From assembly GCA_020344295.1 (NCBI GenBank), contig CP070819.1, forward strand, positions 529,554 through 537,831: a stretch of 8,278 nt of DNA, read 5' to 3'. The notes below the pieces were generated by a model, which saw only the letters and a program-made list of their open reading frames with translations, was not told the DNA's origin and searched no databases. Source of the stretch: Dehalococcoidia bacterium. Lineage in GTDB: Bacteria > Chloroflexota > Dehalococcoidia > SZUA-161. A program made the translations under genes and the position numbers. Positions 1 through 5,379 of the stretch are shown here, in pieces (within the stretch, counting starts at the first letter, position 1; each line of letters starts with the position of its first letter).

Positions 1-448
1 CCCAGCCCTTCGCCATCGGGACCATCTCGGTTTCGATGGAATCGATATAGGCATCGACTTTACCGGGGAGTACCCTTGACAGGGAGTAAAGATACATCAT
101 GACCCTGTACTTATCGTCCCGCTCGATCTCCGCCAGGGTAGGTGAGAAGGGAACGGGCGCCAGTATCCTTCGCACCCAGTCCGTTCTGTAGTGGACGGAT
201 TCCAGTCTCCAGATCTCCATCCATGGGTCGTTTTCGTGATACTCCTGTAGCCGGTCGAGGGTTGCCCAGTCGTCCACTTCCCACAGCGCGAAATGCTCGT
301 TGTAGCGGATGCCCACCATGAACAGGCCGACAAGACGCATTCCCTTTTGCTCTACGTCGGGCAGATAGTCTTTCCTCATTATCTCATGCAGTTCGCCCCC
401 AAATCCTCCGTGGGGAATAACCGTCAGATTCTCTTGAATGTAAAGCAT
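1..448 (-). CDS. NIPSNAP-like dimeric alpha/beta-barrel protein, 3' part missing
   Basis: This gene starts at an ATG at 448 and runs off the left edge, so only the first 149 residues are visible. A GGGGTAGGG ribosome binding site lies just upstream. The protein has no signal peptide or membrane segment and is probably cytoplasmic. It is a paralogue of the gene at 504-1178. Both carry the block VPFSPTLAEIE / VPFSPTVATIR, followed by a second repeat starting YSLSRVLPGKVDAYIDSIE (residues 121-139), and both have a strand like FALWEVDDW (53-61) with the aromatic/acidic pattern of NIPSNAP and related ferredoxin-like barrel proteins. The family includes oxygenase-like and ligand-binding members, so no reaction can be assigned. 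It follows its paralogue by 55 bases on the same strand, so the two are likely cotranscribed. The open frame and homology are solid; the family name is by motif only. Confidence 0.75.
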   Translation of the reverse strand, partial: MLYIQENLTVIPHGGFGGELHEIMRKDYLPDVEQKGMRLVGLFMVGIRYNEHFALWEVDDWATLDRLQEYHENDPWMEIWRLESVHYRTDWVRRILAPVPFSPTLAEIERDDKYRVMMYLYSLSRVLPGKVDAYIDSIETEMVPMAKGW

Positions 449-503
449 TGTTCCCTACCCCCAATTAGATTGCTTCCTGCTGTCCAAGCCGATATAGCGG
501 TCT

Positions 504-1178
504 TTATTTGAGCAGCGACCACTCGGCCGGTATCCAGAAAGTATAGCTCCACTCCTTACGCCACGACAGGGCCTTCTCCTCCCACAGCTGGTACGCTCTG
601 TCACTGGCCCGGGCCTCGAGTATCTGCCCCCAGTGGGCCCAGTTCTTCACCGACCAGAAGCTCCTGATCTCGTTGGGCTCGCCGCAGCCGGAGAACCAGC
701 GATAGCAACCTGCGAGCTTCATACCCCGCCCTTCCTCCATGGGGACCAGTTCCTTCTCCATTGCTTCCAGGAAATCATCGAGCTTCCCCGATAATACTCT
801 GGTGAGCTCCCAATAGTACAGGGAGTTACCCACGAAGTCACCTTGTTTCTGGCGCTCCCTGATCGTAGCTACTGTGGGAGAAAAGGGAACGGTCTCGACC
901 CACTGACTGGTCCAGTTCGCCCGGTACTTTTCCGCCAATCGCTGCCAGGCCATTCCCTCACGGTCGGAGAAAGCGTAGGCGCCGCAGGCATCGATACCTT
1001 CTACTCCGGCTAGGTATTCCCACACAAAGATTGCTTCGTTGTAGTGGAAGGCGTTTTTAAAGGCGCCGGCGATACTCACGTAGCGTGTCCAGCTCGGTAC
1101 ACAGTACTTACCGACCGCCTCTACATACGCATCGACCATCCCCGGTTGCACGATTATCGGTTCATGTAAACAGATCAT
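504..1178 (-). CDS. NIPSNAP-like two-repeat alpha/beta-barrel protein
   Basis: A 224-residue cytoplasmic protein. The ATG at 1178 is preceded by AAAGGAGGG with 8 bases of spacing, which fixes the start. It has two copies of a roughly 100-residue unit. The first has GMVDAYVEAVGKYCVP (13-27) and a strand around EAIFVWEYLAG (48-58). The second has SGKLDDFLEAMEKELVPMEEG (130-150) and EIRSFWSVKNWAHWGQI (170-186). Each unit thus shows a helix ending in a VP turn followed by a Trp-rich strand, as in NIPSNAP and other dimeric alpha/beta-barrel proteins. The Trp content is high. The function is unknown; the family includes proteins linked to catabolic oxygenation and small-molecule binding. It is the first gene of a tandem pair with 1-448, and the two probably form a complex or handle related ligands (inference). 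EthD-type proteins share the fold and are an alternative label. Confidence 0.8.
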   Translation of the reverse strand: MICLHEPIIVQPGMVDAYVEAVGKYCVPSWTRYVSIAGAFKNAFHYNEAIFVWEYLAGVEGIDACGAYAFSDREGMAWQRLAEKYRANWTSQWVETVPFSPTVATIRERQKQGDFVGNSLYYWELTRVLSGKLDDFLEAMEKELVPMEEGRGMKLAGCYRWFSGCGEPNEIRSFWSVKNWAHWGQILEARASDRAYQLWEEKALSWRKEWSYTFWIPAEWSLLK

Positions 1179-1340
1179 GGTGCTGTCCCTCCTTTTCTGG
1201 ATTAGCCGATATTTTGAGAGTATTTAACGACCGTTCTTCCGAACACACGCACTGCCGGGATATACTTGCGGATCTAATACCCTGCCTCACCCTCCAGATT
1301 TTAAACGAAGATCTGTAAGCGGGGGTATGAAACAATCATC

Positions 1341-1355
1341 ATGATATAATATCAT
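1341..1355 (+). promoter_or_regulatory. Extended -10 promoter inside a perfect palindrome
   Basis: TGATATAAT at 1342-1350 fits the extended -10 consensus (TGnTATAAT) exactly. No good -35 hexamer lies upstream, as is usual for extended -10 promoters. Transcription would start near 1357, giving a leader of under 40 bases before the TTG start at 1395. The element sits inside the perfect inverted repeat ATGATAT-A-ATATCAT. Confidence 0.55.
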
Positions 1356-1381
1356 AGCAATTAGGTCGTGGGTATAAAGGT

Positions 1382-1388
1382 AGGAGGG
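1382..1388 (+). promoter_or_regulatory. Ribosome binding site that selects a TTG start
   Basis: AGGAGGG lies 6 bases before the TTG at 1395. It falls inside the longer reading frame that begins with GTG at 1368, so the GTG is unlikely to be used. Confidence 0.75.
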
Positions 1389-1394
1389 AACGAA

Positions 1395-1625
1395 TTGAAA
1401 AGGTCGACAATGCTGCTGATCGTCGCATTTTGTCTTATTATTGCTTTTATTCTTCAGGCGATATTTCTCGCTAGGTACGTTGGCAGGCTTCCCGATGATT
1501 GGGTGGGGATCGGAATATTTATAGCCGCCCTTATCGCATTCGCCCTAGTTTCCGTGGGATATCTAATTCAATGGAAAAGCCAGAGGTATATAGAGAGGCG
1601 CGGGCTGAAGGAAGAAGATAAGTAG
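1395..1625 (+). CDS. Small two-helix membrane protein, function unknown
   Basis: A 76-residue protein starting at TTG 1395, chosen because a consensus AGGAGGG lies 6 bases upstream. The frame could also open at GTG 1368 or ATG 1410, but neither has such a site. It has two hydrophobic segments, about residues 6-28 (LLIVAFCLIIAFILQAIFLA) and 36-59 (VGIGIFIAALIAFALVSVGY). They are joined by a short loop with RLPDDW and followed by a strongly charged tail (KSQRYIERRGLKEEDK). The positive tail should stay in the cytoplasm, giving a hairpin with both ends inside. I do not recognise a family. It has its own promoter and converges on the thioesterase gene with 17 bases between stops, so it is probably monocistronic. 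Confidence 0.7.
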   Translation: MKRSTMLLIVAFCLIIAFILQAIFLARYVGRLPDDWVGIGIFIAALIAFALVSVGYLIQWKSQRYIERRGLKEEDK

Positions 1626-1642
1626 AACCATTGCGTTGACGT

Positions 1643-2050
1643 TCAGCCTCGCTTTTCCTTGAATATCGACCAGGTGCCCATAGCCTTGGCAATCAGTTGA
1701 CCCCGCTGCCTAATCTCCGATTCAAGCATGGCTACCCGCTTTCCTTTGTGGATGAGCTGGGTATCGCAGGTGATAGTGCCGGATTCGACTGCCTTGAGAT
1801 AGACTATCTTGGTCTCGATTGTCGCACAGCGCTCGCCTTCCTCAAGGAAAGAAACAACAGCAAATCCCATACCGGCATCTGCCATCGTATAGGTGACTCC
1901 CCCATGCAGGCCTTTATAGGGATTTAGCAGGTTGCCGTTGACTTCGATCACGCACTGGCTGTACCCTTTTTCCCACTTGGTGAATGTCAAACCTATATAC
2001 TTGCTGAACGGATCATATTCTTCCAGTTTCTGGGTCATTTTCTTAGGCAT
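1643..2050 (-). CDS. PaaI-family hotdog-fold thioesterase
   Basis: A 135-residue protein of typical single-domain hotdog (4HBT) length. The ATG at 2050 follows GGGGGAGAG. The family signature is clear: N43 and G47, then HGGV (49-52) and D58 in LHGGVTYTMADAGMGFA, which match the catalytic or substrate-binding loop and helix of PaaI-type acyl-CoA thioesterases. A strand GERCATIETKIVYLKAV (72-88) and the C-terminal GKRVAMLESEIRQ (103-115) and AKAMGTWSIF (121-130) complete the fold. Such enzymes hydrolyse acyl- or aryl-CoA thioesters in the cytoplasm, usually as tetramers. The substrate here is unknown. It has its own candidate promoter (2109-2137) and is separated from the upstream SBP1 gene by a terminator, so it is likely a single-gene unit. 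Confidence 0.9.
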   Translation of the reverse strand: MPKKMTQKLEEYDPFSKYIGLTFTKWEKGYSQCVIEVNGNLLNPYKGLHGGVTYTMADAGMGFAVVSFLEEGERCATIETKIVYLKAVESGTITCDTQLIHKGKRVAMLESEIRQRGQLIAKAMGTWSIFKEKRG

Positions 2051-2108
2051 CGATCTCTCCCCCAGGTATGGCGATATCGCAACTGTATTGCTAAGGATTC
2101 CTTGTGGT

Positions 2109-2137
2109 AGTATAGCTACTGAGTTGTAATATCACAA
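2109..2137 (-). promoter_or_regulatory. Promoter of the hotdog thioesterase gene
   Basis: On the minus strand, TTGTGA (2137-2132) and TATACT (2114-2109) are separated by exactly 17 bases. They match the sigma-70-type consensus at 4 and 5 of 6 positions. Transcription would begin near 2103, leaving a leader of about 50 bases before the ATG at 2050. Confidence 0.55.
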
Positions 2138-2192
2138 ACCTCTGTATGGTTAGACTGTGAAACAATGTTGTTCTGCCTATGCACCCGCCCAG

Positions 2193-2220
2193 AAAAAAGT
2201 TGAAGGGGCAAGCGCCCCCT
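2193..2220 (-). terminator. Intrinsic terminator after SBP1
   Basis: Read on the minus strand, a GC stem GGGGC-GCTT-GCCCC (2218-2205, tetraloop) is followed after a few bases by six T (2198-2193). It lies about 65 bases beyond the SBP1 stop and upstream of the thioesterase promoter. The gap between stem and T run (six bases) is slightly long, so termination may be incomplete. Confidence 0.6.
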
Positions 2221-2283
2221 CGACTCCGGAAGTTTAAGCTTAAGTTCGATATCAGTGCTAGACAGGATTAAAGACTGATCACG

Positions 2284-3354
2284 CTATTGATTGCTAGGTC
2301 GTAGTTCCTCTACGATATCTATAACCTCTGGATCAATCGCCACGAACATCATCTTGTGTATCGGATGGTCCTTGATCTCCTCCCAGAATGTTGCATACTC
2401 TTCCTGTGTCATCTCATGGACGGTTGCCATATTCTCTTGTAAGAAATCCAGTTCCGCGTCTTCATAGGCTTCCATTTCATCAAGCGCCCACTCATAGACC
2501 TCGGGCCAAACCCTGTTCTCGATTATGTCTTGTATATCACTGGGCAGGCTCTCCCATGCATCCCGGTTGATAGCGCAAAGTACGACGTAACAACCACCAG
2601 GATAGACATACATGTGGTTACCGACCTCATACAACCTGGCTTCTCTCATACTGGTAACAGGTAGGCTGACGGTATCTATCACGCCGGTGAGAAAGGATGT
2701 ATACACCTCCTCCATAGATACAGGAGCCCCCACTAGACCAGCATAGTCATGCACCGGCCCCGGGGGTTGCCCGGGGTAGGAATTAGTCCTCAGACCCTGC
2801 AGATCATCGAGTGTAGTAACCTCAGTATCCTTGGTTATGAACGCTACCTGTACGCCGAAGGGGAACAACCCCAATACTTTAACCGGAAACTCCTGCTCCA
2901 GGCCCGTGGCCATCATTTGCACCAGCCTGCCATCCTCCAGACACGCCCGGCAGTGTTCCCGTGATTCGAATAAACCTTGTATCGCGAACCAGACCCACAT
3001 GTTGGGAAAGACACTGGTCACGTAATATCCGGTCTGACTGAAAACATCCATTGCCCCCGTGATCGTCGCCTCCCACATAGTCTCTGAAGGGAAAAGTGTC
3101 GAATGTGGATACAGGTCAATCCTCACCCTACCGTCTGTGTACTCCTGTGTCAGGTCAGCAAACATCTGGTATGCTGTTCCTGGGAATATCTCTAGTCCTC
3201 TCGTCAGGCCCATTTTCCATGTAACAGTCTCTACCTCCGTCGGTGTTGAGGTTGCTGTTGCTGGTGTTTCTTCCTCATCTCCACCACAACCTACTATGCA
3301 GAACAACAGAGATATAATAATTAACGGAATTAGGACCGTTGTTAGCCGTTTCAT
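2284..3354 (-). CDS. TRAP transporter substrate-binding lipoprotein (DctP-type), SBP1
   Basis: A 356-residue solute-binding protein of the DctP family. It catches the substrate outside the membrane and hands it to a DctQ/DctM permease. The ATG at 3354 follows GGAGG with 7-base spacing. The signal peptide (KR, then a hydrophobic run to residue 20) ends in the lipobox IVGC, so Cys23 should be lipidated. A Thr/Pro-rich linker (28-42) leads into the binding domain. Family blocks are DLYPHSTLF (80-88), ITGAMDVF (98-105), LDDLQGLR (182-189), the hinge SMEEVYTSFLTGVIDT (213-228) and ESLPSDIQDII (268-278). The usual ligand Arg position in G-L-K-x-R appears to be Asn191; Arg189 is two residues earlier. 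It is a clear paralogue of SBP2 (6795-7874) but has no permease gene on its own strand here. The ligand is unknown. Confidence 0.92.
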   Translation of the reverse strand: MKRLTTVLIPLIIISLLFCIVGCGGDEEETPATATSTPTEVETVTWKMGLTRGLEIFPGTAYQMFADLTQEYTDGRVRIDLYPHSTLFPSETMWEATITGAMDVFSQTGYYVTSVFPNMWVWFAIQGLFESREHCRACLEDGRLVQMMATGLEQEFPVKVLGLFPFGVQVAFITKDTEVTTLDDLQGLRTNSYPGQPPGPVHDYAGLVGAPVSMEEVYTSFLTGVIDTVSLPVTSMREARLYEVGNHMYVYPGGCYVVLCAINRDAWESLPSDIQDIIENRVWPEVYEWALDEMEAYEDAELDFLQENMATVHEMTQEEYATFWEEIKDHPIHKMMFVAIDPEVIDIVEELRPSNQ

Positions 3355-3488
3355 TAGAAAACCTCCACGAGAGTGCTATATATGCTGGGAAATTGCATCT
3401 CATGCGCGCAATTATGATTGAGACGTGGATTAACTACATCTTGTCCTTTAATCCTATTTGCCTTGGTCACCATCTTCTTAATGTGGAA

Positions 3489-3516
3489 ATTATAACATTT
3501 GTGTCAACGACTCCAA
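3489..3516 (-). promoter_or_regulatory. Promoter of SBP1, extended -10 type
   Basis: On the minus strand TGTTATAAT (3497-3489) is a perfect extended -10 element. TTGGAG (3516-3511) stands 16 bases upstream of the TATAAT as a partial -35. Transcription would begin near 3482, giving an unusually long leader of about 127 bases to the ATG at 3354. Confidence 0.6.
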
Positions 3517-3675
3517 GCAGGTAGCATTCATCACTACAGCATTTCTTCACCTATTATATTTCTACTTTTTAAGGGAAGCCTCTGGATTAGGTATTTAAGA
3601 ATAGCTCTGATTCTATAGTAATATTCTTTAATCTGGTGAAATGATTTGAATAACAATATTTTGGTCGGAAAAGTC

Positions 3676-3704
3676 TTGACTTATGCCTGGATACGCTGTA
3701 CTCT
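3676..3704 (+). promoter_or_regulatory. Candidate promoter of the coiled-coil lipoprotein gene
   Basis: TTGACT (3676-3681) is followed after 17 bases by TACTCT (3699-3704). The -35 is good (5 of 6) but the -10 is poor (3 of 6). The leader would be about 75 bases. The layout resembles the better promoter of SBP2 at 6727-6755. Confidence 0.3.
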
Positions 3705-3787
3705 CTACAGCAATTCCAGATCAATTGGCCTTACCTGGAGTGCGTTTGATCCTAGTTGAGTAAATAAAACTCGAGGAGGGATGAACA

Positions 3788-4534
3788 ATGAGATCAAAGG
3801 GGAAACTGCTGGTCATTGGTGTGCTATGCCTGCTATTGGTGGGAGCTCTGCTTGCCGGCTGCGATTCTGGCGTATCGCAGGAAGACTATGATGCAGCAGT
3901 CGCAGAGCGTGATGCGGCACAAGCAGAGGTCGATGAATTGGAATCGGAAGTGGAGGACCTCGAAGCTGAAGTTGCAGATTGTGAAGCCGAGATAGCTGAA
4001 CTGGAGGCCCAAATCCAACAAATGAAGCCAAAGGAACTACCGGAGCTGCTAAGCGTGGTCGACGAATTCGAATCCCTTATGACGGCAGCAGACAGAGACG
4101 CGCAAATTGTCGCATTCGGGGACCTCAGCACTGCCATCGAGGAAATTGGCGATGACGACCTAAATACCCTGTTACGGGAGGTAGTGACCCAGGGTATGGT
4201 GAGTGATGAAGCTTCAGCCGAGGCGATGCTCGATATGGCGGCCCATATGCTCAGCGTTTGTGCCGATTCGGTTGAAGCCTTCCCAGCGGAAGTACAGCCC
4301 ATGCTGGAGCTTGCTGATGAAATCGAGGACCTGATTGCGGCGGAAGATCTGGCTGCCAAAACGGCTGTGTTCGGTGATCTTTCTGCGGCCGTCGATGCTA
4401 TTGGGAATGATGATCTGAGTGCAAAGCTGCAGGCTGTTATCACCGGTGGTATGGAGAGCGACTTTGCCGGAACCATGGCTACGGCCAGAATGATCAGCTG
4501 GATCCTGACGCAGGCCGCGGAAGCAGCACAATAG
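3788..4534 (+). CDS. Coiled-coil lipoprotein with a duplicated helical domain, unknown function
   Basis: A 248-residue acidic lipoprotein. The ATG at 3788 follows AGGAGGG with 7-base spacing; an out-of-frame ATG lies at 3781. The signal peptide ends in LLAGC, so Cys25 is the likely lipid anchor. Residues about 35-79 form a coiled coil: V48, V55, V62, I69, I76 take the a positions and L51, L58, C65, L72 the d positions. Residues 88-157 and 173-242 align without gaps at an 85-residue offset, with about 30 of 70 identical by hand count. Both copies contain FGDLS, IG-x-DDL and GM-x-SD. The protein is therefore an anchor, a short stalk and two copies of an all-helical domain outside the cell membrane. 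I recognise no family. It precedes dctQM on the same strand, but a hairpin and a 262-base gap argue against a tight operon. A scaffold or sensor role would be speculation. Confidence 0.85.
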   Translation: MRSKGKLLVIGVLCLLLVGALLAGCDSGVSQEDYDAAVAERDAAQAEVDELESEVEDLEAEVADCEAEIAELEAQIQQMKPKELPELLSVVDEFESLMTAADRDAQIVAFGDLSTAIEEIGDDDLNTLLREVVTQGMVSDEASAEAMLDMAAHMLSVCADSVEAFPAEVQPMLELADEIEDLIAAEDLAAKTAVFGDLSAAVDAIGNDDLSAKLQAVITGGMESDFAGTMATARMISWILTQAAEAAQ

Positions 4535-4576
4535 CATAACGTGCCGAAATCGGAAAATTTACAAGATCTTTTTAGT

Positions 4577-4616
4577 TCGATCTACGTCTACAGCTATTGT
4601 TGTAGGCGTAGTTCGA
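4577..4616. repeat. Long inverted repeat (stem-loop), operator or terminator candidate
   Basis: The arms 4582-4594 and 4599-4611 pair over 13 positions (two as G-U) around the loop TATT. After one T-T mismatch, four more pairs (TCGA/TCGA) extend the stem. No T run follows on either strand, so it is a poor intrinsic terminator. It lies 43 bases after the lipoprotein stop and overlaps the -35 and spacer of a candidate dctQM promoter. Confidence 0.6.
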
Positions 4617-4625
4617 CATTATAAG
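4597..4625 (+). promoter_or_regulatory. Candidate promoter of dctQM
   Basis: TTGTTG (4597-4602) and TATAAG (4620-4625) are separated by 17 bases. The -10 matches 5 of 6 and the -35 only 3 of 6. The leader to the TTG at 4797 would be about 165 bases and contains a weak 7-base inverted repeat, TAATACG (4647-4653) / CGTATTA (4673-4679). Confidence 0.35.
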
Positions 4626-4783
4626 CGCCATAACACGTGCTATTGTTAATACGGCAGAACGGTTTCCAAGTTCGTATTACAGGCTGATCGCCAGAAAGCA
4701 GAGCGAACAGATTATAACGCAAGCTAGTAACAATCCTAATTGGGTCTGGCAGGATCATATGTGCTGTTGCCGCTTTGTATCGC

Positions 4784-4790
4784 AGGAGGT
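4784..4790 (+). promoter_or_regulatory. Ribosome binding site that selects the dctQ TTG start
   Basis: AGGAGGT is complementary to the 16S rRNA end and lies 6 bases before an in-frame TTG at 4797. The frame is open further upstream to a TTG at 4740 that lacks such a site. Confidence 0.8.
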
Positions 4791-4796
4791 TCAGAT

Positions 4797-5363
4797 TTGC
4801 TCAGGTTCATAATAAGGATTTTGGACGTCTTCCCTGCATGGGTAGAGAGAGCTACACTGCTGGCGTCGGTACTCATGTTAATCGGAATGGCGGGGATCAT
4901 GTTCCTCAGCACGATTTTCAGGTATTTACTTGACAGTCCCTGGAAGTGGTCGGAGGAGGCCCTGGTATATATGCTCGCATGGTCGATTTTCATTCTCATG
5001 GGCTCAGTAGCACGGCAGTATGGGCATGTACGAATAAGCTTTTTTATAGATCGTATTATGGGCAGCCCGGATAAGGCCCAGCGCCTGTCAAATGTGATGG
5101 AGAACATAATTGGTCTTGGCATCGGCATCTTCCTTGCCTACTCAGCGTTCCGTTGGATGAATTTCAGTCGCGAAATGGGCGCCATCGTGTGGTCAGCTGC
5201 CGGATTTACGTATGCTCAATGGCTAACCCGCATTGTCCCTACGCTGGGGCTATGTTTGCTCAGCTTCTTCTATCTCGAGAGAAGTATCAGAATGCTCTTA
5301 GCGGTCGCCATTTCTCGGCGGCAGGTTGAGACGAACCACGAAGGGGATACACAACCTAGCTGA
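4797..5363 (+). CDS. dctQ: TRAP transporter small membrane subunit, DctQ-type
   Basis: A 188-residue integral membrane protein, the small permease subunit that binds DctM and supports docking of the binding protein. The start is TTG 4797, set by AGGAGGT 6 bases upstream; starting at 4740 would add 19 residues. Four hydrophobic helices lie near residues 18-40, 56-72, 102-120 and 145-163, as expected for DctQ, with a charged tail to 188. The family signature between helices 1 and 2 is present: FRYLLDSPWKWSEEALVYML (41-60), with W51 and the acidic pair E53-E54, followed by ARQYGHVRISFF (72-83), which matches the usual His plus basic stretch. The gene ends 16 bases before the chosen dctM start, so the two are cotranscribed. 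Family assignment is firm; the substrate is unknown. Confidence 0.92.
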   Translation: MLRFIIRILDVFPAWVERATLLASVLMLIGMAGIMFLSTIFRYLLDSPWKWSEEALVYMLAWSIFILMGSVARQYGHVRISFFIDRIMGSPDKAQRLSNVMENIIGLGIGIFLAYSAFRWMNFSREMGAIVWSAAGFTYAQWLTRIVPTLGLCLLSFFYLERSIRMLLAVAISRRQVETNHEGDTQPS

Positions 5364-5379
5364 CTTTGGAGCTTTAATT

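Larger units (their letters stand above)
1179..1394. other. Divergent intergenic region
   Basis: This stretch separates the NIPSNAP-like pair (minus) from the small membrane protein (plus). It carries the ribosome binding site of the minus gene near 1185-1193 and the extended -10 promoter at 1342-1350 for the plus gene. I found no convincing promoter for the minus-strand gene. Short reading frames here have no ribosome binding site and no protein-like composition. Confidence 0.6.
3355..3787. other. 433-base divergent control region, no gene
   Basis: No protein-like reading frame is present. The region holds the SBP1 ribosome binding site, a long SBP1 leader with the inverted repeat AATTGC (3391-3396) / GCAATT (3408-3413), the SBP1 promoter at 3489-3516, an AT-rich middle (about 3535-3660), and a weaker candidate promoter and an AGGAGGG site (3774-3780) for the coiled-coil lipoprotein. 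Confidence 0.7.

Noticed and set aside
293..511. Plus-strand frame across the NIPSNAP-like pair
   Set aside because: It runs antisense to the start of the left gene and the junction, lacks a ribosome site, and has no recognisable features.
3886..4476. A 196-codon open frame on the minus strand, opposite the coiled-coil lipoprotein gene
   Set aside because: Its product is a low-complexity Ser/Ala run produced by reading the Glu/Ala-rich sense codons backward. It has no ribosome binding site, while the sense frame has a strong one plus a signal peptide and lipobox.
5326..5379. An upstream TTG start for dctM overlapping dctQ
   Set aside because: No good ribosome site precedes it, while ATG 5380 has GGAG at 8 bases and gives the usual DctM length. 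It remains possible.
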